7,511 nt of DNA from JBFIHZ01 sp041601535 (GTDB lineage Bacteria; Pseudomonadota; Gammaproteobacteria; Xanthomonadales; SZUA-36). The DNA lies in contig JBFIHZ010000195.1 in assembly GCA_041601535.1 (NCBI GenBank), positions 1 to 7,511 of the forward strand, given 5' to 3'. The translations under genes were made by a program, and so were the position numbers. Of the stretch, positions 1-7,244 are shown one piece after another (positions within the stretch are counted from its first letter, which is position 1; each line of letters opens with the position of its first letter). The notes beneath the pieces were generated by a model. It was not told where the DNA came from. It made no database searches and saw only the letters and a program-made list of their open reading frames with translations.

Positions 1-1582
1 AGGCGGCGCTGCGCAAATGTTCGTCCAGCATGCCCTGTTGCTGCAGCCAGCGGGCAACTGCCCCGAGCTCATCACGGTAATGCCGCCAGTAATTGAGTGA
101 CGCGGTGTGCACCGGCTGCCGCACCTGGCTGGCACTGGCGGTGTGCACCCAGCGGCGGTTGCGGTGGGGTTGCAGCATGCGTGCGTCAAACGGCAGGCCA
201 ATATGATCTGCCATGCCATGCGCCACGGCCTGCAGATTCTGCACCAGGCCGGTGTAATCCACCGTCAGGATGTCATCCGCGTAAATCCCCTGCCAGTGCC
301 TTAACAGGCGGATATGTCCCAGGTACACCCGGGCCGTGTGTTGCAGCGAGTGGCTGAATGCCTGGCCGCCGGAGAAGTCCTGGAAATAGCACGACAGAAT
401 GGTATCCAGCGGGTGGCGCAGACACCACAGGATGCGGCTGGCGGGAAACAGTTGCTTGATCAGGCCAACGCGCTCGAAGTTACGCGGCGCCTTATCGGTA
501 AAGCACCGGTAGTCGGTTGGCTGCCCGGGCAGACCGCGCAGGTAGGCCTGCCGCAAACCGGCCAGGTCGGCACCGCCGCCATCAGCGCCGGCCAGATCGA
601 GTGCGTTTTCGATATATTCCATGCTGGCCCGCTCGCCGCCGCCCCAGACGTCGGGATGGGCACTGATCACCTGCTCGCACAAAGTTGTGCCCGAGCGCGG
701 CATGCCAACGATAAACACCAACTGGCTGCCCGGCGAATCCACCGAGGCAGCACCGATTTGGCCAGCGAGAGGCCTGGCTGCATCATCCTGCCCGACGATG
801 CGCTCCACCCGGCTTTCCCAGGCGTCAATGTCAAACGGGTTCTGCCGGGCGCGCCCGTTGTTGGCGCGCTGATAATGGCGGAACGCTGTGGCGTGGTCAC
901 CGTTTTGCCGGGCCGCATCGGCCAGCGCGAATTCGGCGATCAGGCGCTGATCCTCTGACTCGGATTGAGACGCGACGTGCTCCAGGCGCTGCATCAGGGT
1001 GTCCTGCGCCCCCCTTGCGGGGTCGAGGCTGCCCAGCAGGGCCAGCCCACGCGCATCATCCGGAGCCTGATGCAGCAGCGCCTCAAGGCATTCCACCGCC
1101 CGAGGCTGGTCGCCGGCCTGCGATGCCAGTTCGCTGAGCAGAACCCAGGCTTCAGCCAGCCGCGGTTCACGTTCGACACAGCCTTGTGCCACGCTCTGTG
1201 CCTGTTGCAGGTCACCCAGGTGAAGATGAACGCGTGCCAGATGATACTGGTAAGCGGCGTTGTCGGGTTGCCGCTGGCAGGCGGCGTCAGCGTACTGCAG
1301 CGCATCATCGCGCCAGCCCAGCGCCAGTGCGACCCGCGCGGCATGGTGCTGCAAGGCGGCATCTTCCGGTTGCAGCCGCAGCGCGGACTGCAGGCATTGC
1401 ATGGCTGCCAGCAGCTGGCCCTGGGCCGCACGGGCGAGCGCTTTGAGGTTCAGAATGGCAGCGTTTTGCTGCTTGTCGGAAATTTCCTCCAACAGCCGGT
1501 CACACAGCGCCACGGCGTTTTCGTGGTCGCCGCGCCGCCAGGCCTCGGTGGCTTGCCGGAAACGTGTCTCAGCGGGCGTCAT
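1..1582 (-). CDS. TPR-repeat sulfotransferase fusion protein (3' end cut by window edge)
   Basis: I translated this frame by hand. It is open from an ATG at 1582 to the left edge, giving 527 residues with no stop. Residues 1 to about 260 are alanine- and leucine-rich helical repeats of TPR type (for example AALQHHAARVALALGWRDDA near 76-95 and AYQYHLARVHLHLGDLQQA near 110-128). Residues from about 285 form a sulfotransferase domain. The 5'-phosphosulfate-binding loop GMPRSGTTLCEQ is at 293-304, and the 3'-phosphate motif RHPLDTILS has Arg389 and Ser397. The family transfers sulfate from PAPS to an acceptor; TPR-linked members are common in marine proteobacteria and their acceptors are mostly unknown. 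A conserved-looking C-terminal stretch, SQVRQPVHTASLNYWRHY, is at 485-502, so probably only a few tens of residues at most are missing. An in-frame TAA lies eight codons upstream of the start and no clear ribosome site is visible. It follows sufS on the same strand after 149 nt. The domain call is firm; the substrate is unknown. Confidence 0.88.
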   Translation of the reverse strand, partial: MTPAETRFRQATEAWRRGDHENAVALCDRLLEEISDKQQNAAILNLKALARAAQGQLLAAMQCLQSALRLQPEDAALQHHAARVALALGWRDDALQYADAACQRQPDNAAYQYHLARVHLHLGDLQQAQSVAQGCVEREPRLAEAWVLLSELASQAGDQPRAVECLEALLHQAPDDARGLALLGSLDPARGAQDTLMQRLEHVASQSESEDQRLIAEFALADAARQNGDHATAFRHYQRANNGRARQNPFDIDAWESRVERIVGQDDAARPLAGQIGAASVDSPGSQLVFIVGMPRSGTTLCEQVISAHPDVWGGGERASMEYIENALDLAGADGGGADLAGLRQAYLRGLPGQPTDYRCFTDKAPRNFERVGLIKQLFPASRILWCLRHPLDTILSCYFQDFSGGQAFSHSLQHTARVYLGHIRLLRHWQGIYADDILTVDYTGLVQNLQAVAHGMADHIGLPFDARMLQPHRNRRWVHTASASQVRQPVHTASLNYWRHYRDELGAVARWLQQQGMLDEHLRSAA

Positions 1583-1731
1583 GGAGGCGGGTCTGCATGG
1601 ACTTTACCCTCGGCAGTGGCAACAGACACACAGCCACGCGGGGGCAAGCGGCTGGCACAAGGTACTGGAATGGCGAGAACAGCCGCGTAACCGTCCGTGC
1701 CCGACGGCAGCTGCAGGGCTGAACGCTTGCT
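1583..1731 (-). other. Spacer between sufS and the sulfotransferase gene, with two weak stem-loops
   Basis: Two inverted repeats are visible. The first, 1718-1736, has arms GCTGAA/TTCAGC around a 7-nt loop and spans the sufS stop codon (1732-1734). The second, 1691-1707, has arms CCGTC/GACGG with a 7-nt loop. Neither is followed by a T-run on the minus strand, so a rho-independent terminator is not supported. I found no good -35/-10 pair for the sulfotransferase gene. Read-through from the suf operon, a weak promoter or a non-sigma70 promoter all remain possible. Confidence 0.3.
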
Positions 1732-3018
1732 TCAGCGTAACATCTGGCAGGCGTTTGCCACCGCATCAGCCAGCACGTCCATTTCTTCGCAAGTGTTGTA
1801 CAGGCCCAGTGAGGCACGCGCGGTGGCTGGCACGTCGAAAAACTGCATTACCGGCATGGCGCAATGGTGACCGGTGCGAATGGCCACACCAAAATGGTCC
1901 ACGATGGTGCCGAGATCATGCGGGTGGGCACCTTCCAGCGTAAAACTCAACACGCTGGCTTTGTTCCGGGCCGTTCCGATAATGCGCAAACCCTCTATCG
2001 CGGAAAGCTTGCGCGTGCCGTATTCCAGCACCTGTTGTTCGTGCTCGGCGATGGCCTGCATGCCCAGACTCTGCAGGTATTCCACCGCAGCGCCCAGACC
2101 CACGCCACCGGCGATATTGGGCGTGCCGGCTTCAAATTTTGCCGGCAGTTCGTTGTACTCGGTTTTCTCGAAGGTAACGGTGCGTATCATTTCGCCGCCA
2201 CCCTGCCAGGGTGGCATGTCTTCCAGCAACTGTTCCCGCGCCCACAACGCGCCAATACCGGTGGGACCATACATTTTGTGGCCAGACAGGCAGAAGAAAT
2301 CACAGCCCAGCGCCTGCACGTCCACCTGGGTATGGGGCATGGCTTGCGCGCCGTCCACCAGCACCGGTATGGCAAAAGTTTTGGCCATTGCGCAAATCTG
2401 CTGCACCGGGTTAATGCTGCCCAGCGCATTGGAGACATGCACCAGCGCCAGCAGTTTCACCCGCTCGGACAACATGGCCTTGAGTTCGTCCAGCAGTAAC
2501 TCGCCGCGGGCATTGATCGGCGCCACCCGCAAGCTGGCACCGGTCTGTTCGCACAGCATTTGCCACGGCACGATGTTGGAGTGGTGTTCCATGTGGGTGA
2601 TGATGATTTCATCGCCCGGACCCAACCGCGAACGTCCCCAGGACTGGGCCACCAGGTTTACCGACTCGGTGGTGCCGCGGGTAAAAATAACCTCGCGCTC
2701 GGAACGGGCATTGATAAAGCCGGCCAAGGTGCGCCGCGCCGATTCATACAGGTCAGTGGCTTCCTGGCTCAGACTGTGTACGCCGCGATGCACATTGGCG
2801 TTGTGCTCGCGGTAAAACCGGTCGGTGGCTTCGATCACCGCCAGCGGCCGCTGGCTGGATGCGGCGGTATCCAGGTAGACCAGTGGCTTGCCGTGGACCT
2901 GGCGGGCCAGAATGGGGAAATCCTGCCGTACACGTTGCACATCCAACGGCGCGTTGGCTGCCACGCCGCTGATGAGGCCGCTTGACGGCTCTGCTGTGGC
3001 TTGCGGAATCCGGTTCAT
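1732..3018 (-). CDS. sufS: Cysteine desulfurase SufS (SUF system, E. coli-like type)
   Basis: This is a PLP-dependent class V aminotransferase-fold enzyme (428 aa). It converts L-cysteine to alanine and leaves a persulfide on its active-site cysteine for Fe-S cluster assembly in the cytoplasm. The PLP lysine is Lys248 in SGHK, the catalytic cysteine is Cys386 in RTGHHCAMP, His145 lies in MEHHSN, Asp222 in VDGAQ, and Arg381 and Arg401 bind substrate. All map on E. coli residues (K226, C364, H123, R359, R379) with a constant offset of 22, so the core has no indels and the only difference in that span is about 22 extra N-terminal residues. RTGHHCAMP resembles the SufE-dependent type rather than the SufU-dependent RAGHHCAQP type. 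The start at 3018 is supported by AGGAG 9 nt upstream, inside the end of sufD; only one base separates the sufD stop from this ATG, so translation is probably coupled. It is the last suf gene here. Confidence 0.97.
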   Translation of the reverse strand: MNRIPQATAEPSSGLISGVAANAPLDVQRVRQDFPILARQVHGKPLVYLDTAASSQRPLAVIEATDRFYREHNANVHRGVHSLSQEATDLYESARRTLAGFINARSEREVIFTRGTTESVNLVAQSWGRSRLGPGDEIIITHMEHHSNIVPWQMLCEQTGASLRVAPINARGELLLDELKAMLSERVKLLALVHVSNALGSINPVQQICAMAKTFAIPVLVDGAQAMPHTQVDVQALGCDFFCLSGHKMYGPTGIGALWAREQLLEDMPPWQGGGEMIRTVTFEKTEYNELPAKFEAGTPNIAGGVGLGAAVEYLQSLGMQAIAEHEQQVLEYGTRKLSAIEGLRIIGTARNKASVLSFTLEGAHPHDLGTIVDHFGVAIRTGHHCAMPVMQFFDVPATARASLGLYNTCEEMDVLADAVANACQMLR

Positions 3019-3019
3019 G

Positions 3020-4390
3020 TCAAAGATCTCCTGCGGCTTTCAGGCCCATGGCCTGCAAGGCCTCATCCAGCAACTGGCCGATGCGTTCAGCCCACTGCTT
3101 GTCCTCGAGCCGTCCGGTAACCTCATGGCAGAACGCGGCCGTGAGCATGCGTCGTGCAAGGTCTTCGGAAAGGCCTCTTGAACGCAGGTAAAACACCGCC
3201 TTTTCATCCAGTTGGCCCACCGTGGCACCGTGGCTGGCCTCCACTTCATCGGCATAAATTTCCAGTTCCGGCTTGGTATCCATTTCCGCCAGATCAGATA
3301 ACAACAGGTTGGCATTGGATTGCCGTACGCTGCTGCCATCGGCACCGGGACGGATGATGGCTTTGCCGTTCCATACGCCACGGCTGTGGCCGCCGAGCAC
3401 GCCGCGGAAAAACTGTTCGCTGCTGCAACCCGGCGAGACATGGTCGATTTTCACATGGTGGTCAACGTGCCTTTCACCGTCGGTAACAAATGCCGCGCTG
3501 ACATCGGCATGCGCGCCCGGCCCCAGCAGACGGCTGGAAATATCATGACGCACCAGCCCGCCGGACAGCTCAAAGCCCGCGTAACGGTACTGGCTGCCCG
3601 CTTGCTGTGCCAGGTCGGTGAAGGTCAATAGCACATTTTCTGCTCCATCACGTTGCACCCGCACGTGCGACAATTCCGCACCATCACCCAGCTCGGCCTG
3701 CCACAGCAAATTCATGGCCTGGCCGGCCACCGCGCTGTCACCGAATTGTTCTGCCTGGAACTGTTCCAGCAAACGCAATCGTGCACCAGGTTCCAGCACC
3801 AGCAACACGCGCACATTGGCCAGCTGCGCCGCAGTCTGCCCGGCTGACTGCCATACCGCCAGGCAGGTGCCGGCATCCACTCCGGCCGCCACGCGAATGA
3901 CCAGCGCGGTATCCATTGCGGCGGTATTCAGTGCCGCGAAAGCCTGCTGCCGGCCCCGTACATCAACCCGCTCCAGCATATCGCGCAATACCCTGGCGTG
4001 TGCTTTATCGGCGTGTTGCAATGACTCCTGCAGAGTCTGAATGCTGACACCGGCAGGCAGCGCCTGTGGCCGCAGCGCCCAATGACCGGCACGGTAACTG
4101 AAACCGGGGGCATCCATCGGCCACATGGGCTCAATGGGCGCCTCAGCCTGGTCCGCTGGCCGGTCGCCGGGCGGGATCATGTCCGCAGCCAGTTGCTCCA
4201 GGCGCCGCAGCGAGGTGTACTTCCAGGCCTCGTCCCGATTACCCGGCAGCCCGGACTGCAAAAAATGCTGCTGGGCAACCTGCCGCATCGCGTCCAGCCA
4301 TTCCGGCCCGCCAGCGGCCAATTCCGCGGGCCGCGAGGCAACCAGCCGGTCAGCCAGGCCGGCAGTGCGAATGTCAGGCGAAATATTCAT
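3020..4390 (-). CDS. sufD: Fe-S cluster assembly scaffold protein SufD
   Basis: SufD (456 aa) pairs with SufB and binds SufC; the SufBC2D complex builds Fe-S clusters in the cytoplasm. The N-terminal helical part includes the NRDEAWKYTSLRRLEQL segment (51-67) seen in SufD proteins. The beta-helix core has DHHVKIDHVSPGCSSEQFFRGVL split across 310-332, and the C-terminal SufC-binding part holds ELEIYADEVEASHGATVGQLD across 375-395. His387 corresponds to E. coli His360, a residue needed for cluster formation. The residue two before it is Ala385, where E. coli, as I recall it, has Cys358. The protein is about 30 residues longer than E. coli SufD, mostly before the core. The start at 4390 has AGGGG about 10 nt upstream and lies 14 nt after the sufC stop. 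The stop codon at 3020-3022 is one base from the sufS start. Confidence 0.95.
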   Translation of the reverse strand: MNISPDIRTAGLADRLVASRPAELAAGGPEWLDAMRQVAQQHFLQSGLPGNRDEAWKYTSLRRLEQLAADMIPPGDRPADQAEAPIEPMWPMDAPGFSYRAGHWALRPQALPAGVSIQTLQESLQHADKAHARVLRDMLERVDVRGRQQAFAALNTAAMDTALVIRVAAGVDAGTCLAVWQSAGQTAAQLANVRVLLVLEPGARLRLLEQFQAEQFGDSAVAGQAMNLLWQAELGDGAELSHVRVQRDGAENVLLTFTDLAQQAGSQYRYAGFELSGGLVRHDISSRLLGPGAHADVSAAFVTDGERHVDHHVKIDHVSPGCSSEQFFRGVLGGHSRGVWNGKAIIRPGADGSSVRQSNANLLLSDLAEMDTKPELEIYADEVEASHGATVGQLDEKAVFYLRSRGLSEDLARRMLTAAFCHEVTGRLEDKQWAERIGQLLDEALQAMGLKAAGDL

Positions 4391-4404
4391 GATTCACCCG
4401 CCCC

Positions 4405-5202
4405 TCACGCACCGGGACGCTGACCGCTGGCCGCGTCGACACTGGCGATGCCACCCTGTTCCAGCCAGGTATAGCCCTGCTGTTCTAGCTGAACCGCCAG
4501 CTCGGCATCGCCGCTGGCCGCGATTTTGCCATCTGCCAGCACATGCACCTGATCGGGCACGATGTACTCCAGCAGGCGCTGATAATGCGTTACCACGATC
4601 AGCGAACGGTCTTCGCTGCGCAAGCGGTTAACTCCTTCCGCCACCAGCCGCAGGGCATCAATATCCAGCCCTGAATCGGTCTCATCCAGCACCGCCAGCG
4701 AAGGCTCCAGTACCGCCATCTGGAAAATTTCGTTGCGCTTTTTTTCACCGCCGGAAAACCCTTCATTGACCGCCCGGTGCAGCAGGTTGTCGCTGATGTG
4801 CAGGATTTCCAGCTTGTCTTTCACCAGTCGCAAAAATTCCATGGAATCGAGTTCGGGCTGGCCGCGGTACTTGCGCTGGGCATTCAGCGCGGCGCGCAGG
4901 AAATAGGTGTTGTTCACGCCCGGAATTTCCACCGGGTACTGAAACGCCAGGAACACGCCTTCGCAGGCGCGGTCTTCCGGTGACAGTTCCAGCAGGTTTT
5001 TACCCTGGTACAGCACTTCGCCCTGGGTCACCTCATAGCCGTCACGCCCGGCAATCACGTTGCCGAGCGTGCTTTTGCCCGAGCCATTGGGCCCCATGAT
5101 GGCGTGCACTTCGCCGGCTTTCACTTCCAGGTTGATGCCTTTCAATATGGCTTTGCCACCAACCGATGCGTGCAGATTCCTGATACTTAACATGCTTGTC
5201 AT
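4405..5202 (-). CDS. sufC: Fe-S cluster assembly ATPase SufC
   Basis: This is an ABC-type ATPase without membrane domains (265 aa from the chosen start). It drives conformational change of SufB-SufD during cluster assembly. Walker A is GPNGSGKST at 37-45 (Lys43), the Q-loop is FQYPVEIPG with Gln88, the signature is FSGGEKKR at 149-156, Walker B ends at Asp173-Glu174, the D-loop is SGLD at 177-180, and the switch histidine is His206. Lys43, Glu174 and His206 match E. coli K40, E171 and H203. The open frame extends upstream to a Met at 5280, but that would overlap sufB and add 26 residues with no family similarity. I chose the ATG at 5202 because GGA sits 7 nt upstream. The ATG at 5193, three codons later, matches the E. 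coli start (MLSI) exactly and is an alternative. A roughly 16-residue C-terminal tail after LEQGG is not in the E. coli protein. Confidence 0.96.
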   Translation of the reverse strand: MTSMLSIRNLHASVGGKAILKGINLEVKAGEVHAIMGPNGSGKSTLGNVIAGRDGYEVTQGEVLYQGKNLLELSPEDRACEGVFLAFQYPVEIPGVNNTYFLRAALNAQRKYRGQPELDSMEFLRLVKDKLEILHISDNLLHRAVNEGFSGGEKKRNEIFQMAVLEPSLAVLDETDSGLDIDALRLVAEGVNRLRSEDRSLIVVTHYQRLLEYIVPDQVHVLADGKIAASGDAELAVQLEQQGYTWLEQGGIASVDAASGQRPGA

Positions 5203-5241
5203 ATTCCAATCCGATAATGGTTCAACAGGACGTAATGAGCA

Positions 5242-5255
5242 GGCCACGGATGGCC
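5242..5255 (-). repeat. Inverted repeat (possible mRNA hairpin) between sufB and sufC
   Basis: On the transcribed strand GGCCA and TGGCC flank the four bases TCCG, giving a perfect 5-bp stem with a UCCG loop, which belongs to the stable UNCG class. The stem starts 5 nt after the sufB stop and lies in the longest gap inside the operon (58 nt). No T-run follows, so it is not a terminator. It might slow exonuclease decay or space sufB from sufC; that role is inference. Confidence 0.4.
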
Positions 5256-5260
5256 GGGTT

Positions 5261-6727
5261 TTAGCCCACTGCGCCTTCAAGGCTGACTTCCAGCAGGGCT
5301 TTTGCTTCTACCGCAAATTCCATCGGAAGCTCCTTGAATACCTGTTTGCAAAAACCGTCCACAATCATGGACACCGCGTCTTCTTCAGCGATGCCGCGTT
5401 GCAGGCAGTAAAACAACTGGTCTTCTCCAATGCGCGAGGTGGTGGCCTCGTGCTCCACCTTGGCCGAGGCATTTCCCACTTCAATGTAGGGGAAGGTATG
5501 AGCACCACAGCCTTTGCCGATCAGCATGGAGTCACACTGGGTAAAATTGCGTGCATTGGCGGCCTTGCGGTCGATCTTGACCAGGCCGCGATAGGCATTC
5601 TGGCCCTTGCCGGCCGAAATGCCCTTGGAAATGATGGTGCTGCGGGTGTCACGGCCGAGGTGAATCATCTTGGTGCCGGTATCCGCCTGCTGGTAATTAT
5701 TGGTCAGCGCCACGGAGTAGAATTCACCCACCGAACCCTCGCCGCGCAGCACGCAGGACGGGTATTTCCAGGTAATGGCTGAACCGGTTTCCACCTGGGT
5801 CCAGGAAATGCGCGAACGGTCACCACGGCATTCGCCGCGCTTGGTGACAAAATTGTAAATGCCACCCACGCCGTTTTCATCGCCGGGATACCAGTTCTGC
5901 ACGGTGGAGTACTTGATCTTGGCATCATCCAGCGCCACCAGTTCCACCACCGCGGCATGCAGCTGGTTTTCATCCCGCATCGGCGCGGTACAGCCTTCCA
6001 GGTAGCTCACGCTGCTGCTTTCTTCAGCCACGATCAGGGTGCGCTCGAACTGGCCCGTTTCGGCCGCATTGATGCGGAAATAGGTCGACAGTTCCATCGG
6101 GCAGCTCACGCCTTTGGGTATGAATACGAAACTGCCGTCCGAGAACACCGCCGAGTTCAGCGCGGCGAAGAAATTGTCACGTGCCGGCACCACCGTGCCA
6201 AGGTACTGCCGCACCAGCTCCGGGTGGTCTTTCACTGCTTCGGAAAACGAACAGAAAATCACCCCGGCCTTTTTCAGCTCGGCACGGAAGGTGGTGCCCA
6301 CCGAAACCGAGTCAAACACCGCGTCGACCGCCACGCCGGCCAGACGTGCGCGCTCGTGCAGCGGAACGCCCAGCTTGTCGTAGGTTTCCAGCAACTTGGG
6401 GTCCACCTCGTCCAGGCTTTGCGGCCGGTCCGCATCCGATTTGGGCGCGGAAAAATACGAAATGGCCTGGAAGTCGATCGGATCGATATTCAGGTGAGCC
6501 CACCGTGGCCGTGGCATTTTCAGCCAGTGCCGGTAAGCTTTCAGGCGCCATTCCAGCAACCATTCCGGCTCCTGTTTGCGCGCCGAGATCCACCGTACCG
6601 TGTCCTCGTTCAGGCCCGGCGGTACCGTTTCCGACTCGATGTCGGTAACGAAACCATGCCGGTATTTCTGCTGCACGAAGTGATCAACAGACGATTCACT
6701 TGGCTTGCTTGTCTCTATGGAACTCAT
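5261..6727 (-). CDS. sufB: Fe-S cluster assembly scaffold protein SufB
   Basis: SufB (488 aa, the usual family length) is the main scaffold. It accepts sulfur delivered from SufS and holds the nascent cluster at its interface with SufD. Residues shown to matter in E. coli are all present: Arg218 and Asn220 in YFRIN (E. coli R226, N228), Cys246 in YLEGCTAPMRDENQ (C254), Cys398 in NFTQCDS (C405), and Glu425-His426-Glu427 in VEHEATTS (E432-H433-E434). The offset is 8 before and 7 after a one-residue indel. The strongly conserved core YSTVQNWYPGDENG (273-286) and KYPSCVLRGEGSVGEFYS (321-338) are intact, and the C-terminus LEVSLEGAVG is normal. The start at 6727 lies 16 nt after the regulator's stop, with GAAGGA upstream at a rather long spacing of about 12 nt. 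No frameshift is visible. Confidence 0.98.
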   Translation of the reverse strand: MSSIETSKPSESSVDHFVQQKYRHGFVTDIESETVPPGLNEDTVRWISARKQEPEWLLEWRLKAYRHWLKMPRPRWAHLNIDPIDFQAISYFSAPKSDADRPQSLDEVDPKLLETYDKLGVPLHERARLAGVAVDAVFDSVSVGTTFRAELKKAGVIFCSFSEAVKDHPELVRQYLGTVVPARDNFFAALNSAVFSDGSFVFIPKGVSCPMELSTYFRINAAETGQFERTLIVAEESSSVSYLEGCTAPMRDENQLHAAVVELVALDDAKIKYSTVQNWYPGDENGVGGIYNFVTKRGECRGDRSRISWTQVETGSAITWKYPSCVLRGEGSVGEFYSVALTNNYQQADTGTKMIHLGRDTRSTIISKGISAGKGQNAYRGLVKIDRKAANARNFTQCDSMLIGKGCGAHTFPYIEVGNASAKVEHEATTSRIGEDQLFYCLQRGIAEEDAVSMIVDGFCKQVFKELPMEFAVEAKALLEVSLEGAVG

Positions 6728-6743
6728 CTCAACCCAATTTCCT

Positions 6744-7190
6744 TCACACCGAATTAAAGGTGGCTATGTGCAATGCCCCGGAGTTACGCGCCAGCGGCGT
6801 GGACATTTCCGCCAGGCTGACGTCTTCCAGGGCGCGCGCCACGGCCACGCTGATGCGTTGCCAGTTGCTGCGCAGGTTACAACTGCTTTCCTGGTGACAC
6901 AGGCCGGGCTCGACGCTGCACTCGGTCATGGCAATCGGACCCTCGATGGCGGCAATAACCTCCGCCACGCTGATATCCCCGGCTGGCCGCTCCACCCGGT
7001 AGCCGCCGCTGGCGCCACGATACGAACGCACCAGGTTGGCACCGGCCAGCAGCTTCAAGACTTTGCTGGCAGTGGGCACCTCCACGTGGATGCGTTCGGC
7101 CAGCGCATGCGCGCTGAGCGTCTCACACTCACGCGTCAGTTCCACCATCAGCAGAATCGCGTAGTCGGTCATTTTTGATATTCGCAGCAT
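6744..7190 (-). CDS. Rrf2-family SUF operon regulator (IscR-like Fe-S sensor)
   Basis: This is a 148-aa winged-helix transcription factor of the Rrf2/IscR family, of the type that heads SUF operons in gammaproteobacteria. The N-terminus MLRISKMTDYAILLMVEL is typical. The helix-turn-helix runs through about residues 25-54 (SAHALAERIHVEVPTASKVL is its core), and the wing is RGASGGYRVER at 58-68. Cys91, Cys98 and Cys104 lie in the region where IscR holds its cluster, and His99 follows Cys98. The spacing CX6CX5C differs by one residue from the CX5CX5C of E. coli IscR. It probably binds a [2Fe-2S] cluster and represses or tunes the suf genes and itself according to cluster supply; that is inferred from family and position. 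The start at 7190 is chosen by family match. Its ribosome site is weak (GGTAA 6-7 nt upstream). A second Met at 7172 would remove six conserved residues. Confidence 0.92.
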   Translation of the reverse strand: MLRISKMTDYAILLMVELTRECETLSAHALAERIHVEVPTASKVLKLLAGANLVRSYRGASGGYRVERPAGDISVAEVIAAIEGPIAMTECSVEPGLCHQESSCNLRSNWQRISVAVARALEDVSLAEMSTPLARNSGALHIATFNSV

Positions 7191-7194
7191 GTCG

Positions 7195-7205
7195 TTACCG
7201 GTTAA
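7195..7205 (-). promoter_or_regulatory. 11-bp element TTAACCGGTAA, start-codon-proximal copy
   Basis: On the minus strand this reads TTAACCGGTAA and ends 4 nt before the regulator's start codon, covering its only candidate ribosome site (GGTAA). It matches the element at 7245-7255 in 10 of 11 bases and in the same orientation. Its centre ACCGGT is palindromic. It could be an operator that blocks translation or transcription; this is inference from repetition and position. Confidence 0.4.
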
Positions 7206-7211
7206 TTTGAG

Positions 7212-7242
7212 CCTGACGGCCCCTGACAGCCCCCTGATAGCC
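7212..7242 (-). repeat. Three tandem 9-bp repeats, helical period, in the leader of the suf regulator
   Basis: The minus strand carries GCTATCAGG (7241-7233), GCTGTCAGG (7230-7222) and GCCGTCAGG (7220-7212), consensus GCYRTCAGG, with start-to-start distances of 11 and 10 bp. That period would place all three on one face of the DNA helix, as expected for cooperative protein binding. They lie between the two 11-bp elements and upstream of the regulator's start codon. They are far too short for CRISPR repeats. Confidence 0.55.
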
Positions 7243-7244
7243 TC

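Noticed and set aside
314..958. 214-aa plus-strand ORF
   Set aside because: It is antisense to the sulfotransferase domain, whose minus-strand frame carries clear PAPS-binding motifs; the plus-strand product shows no recognisable domain.
1616..1637. Sigma54-like TGGC/TTGC pair before the sulfotransferase gene
   Set aside because: The spacing between the two blocks on the minus strand is about 3 bp too long for a -24/-12 promoter.
965..1690. 241-aa plus-strand ORF
   Set aside because: It is antisense to the TPR region and the spacer; long antisense frames are expected in GC-rich coding DNA and the product shows no family features.
1691..1736. Rho-independent terminator after sufS
   Set aside because: The two stem-loops have only 5-6 bp and no T-run follows on the minus strand.
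1874..2815. 313-aa plus-strand ORF opposite sufS
   Set aside because: Its length is notable, but it lies wholly over an intact sufS and its serine-, proline- and cysteine-rich product looks like a shadow frame.
5203..5280. Longer SufC start at 5280
   Set aside because: It would add 26 residues unrelated to SufC and overlap the end of sufB; the starts at 5202 or 5193 fit the family and have a ribosome site.
5957..6757. 266-aa plus-strand ORF opposite sufB
   Set aside because: It mirrors the sufB reading frame; composition is rich in arginine, histidine and glutamine with no domain.
7212..7242. CRISPR-like array
   Set aside because: The units are 9 bp with 1-2 bp between them; no spacers exist, so these are operator-type tandem repeats.
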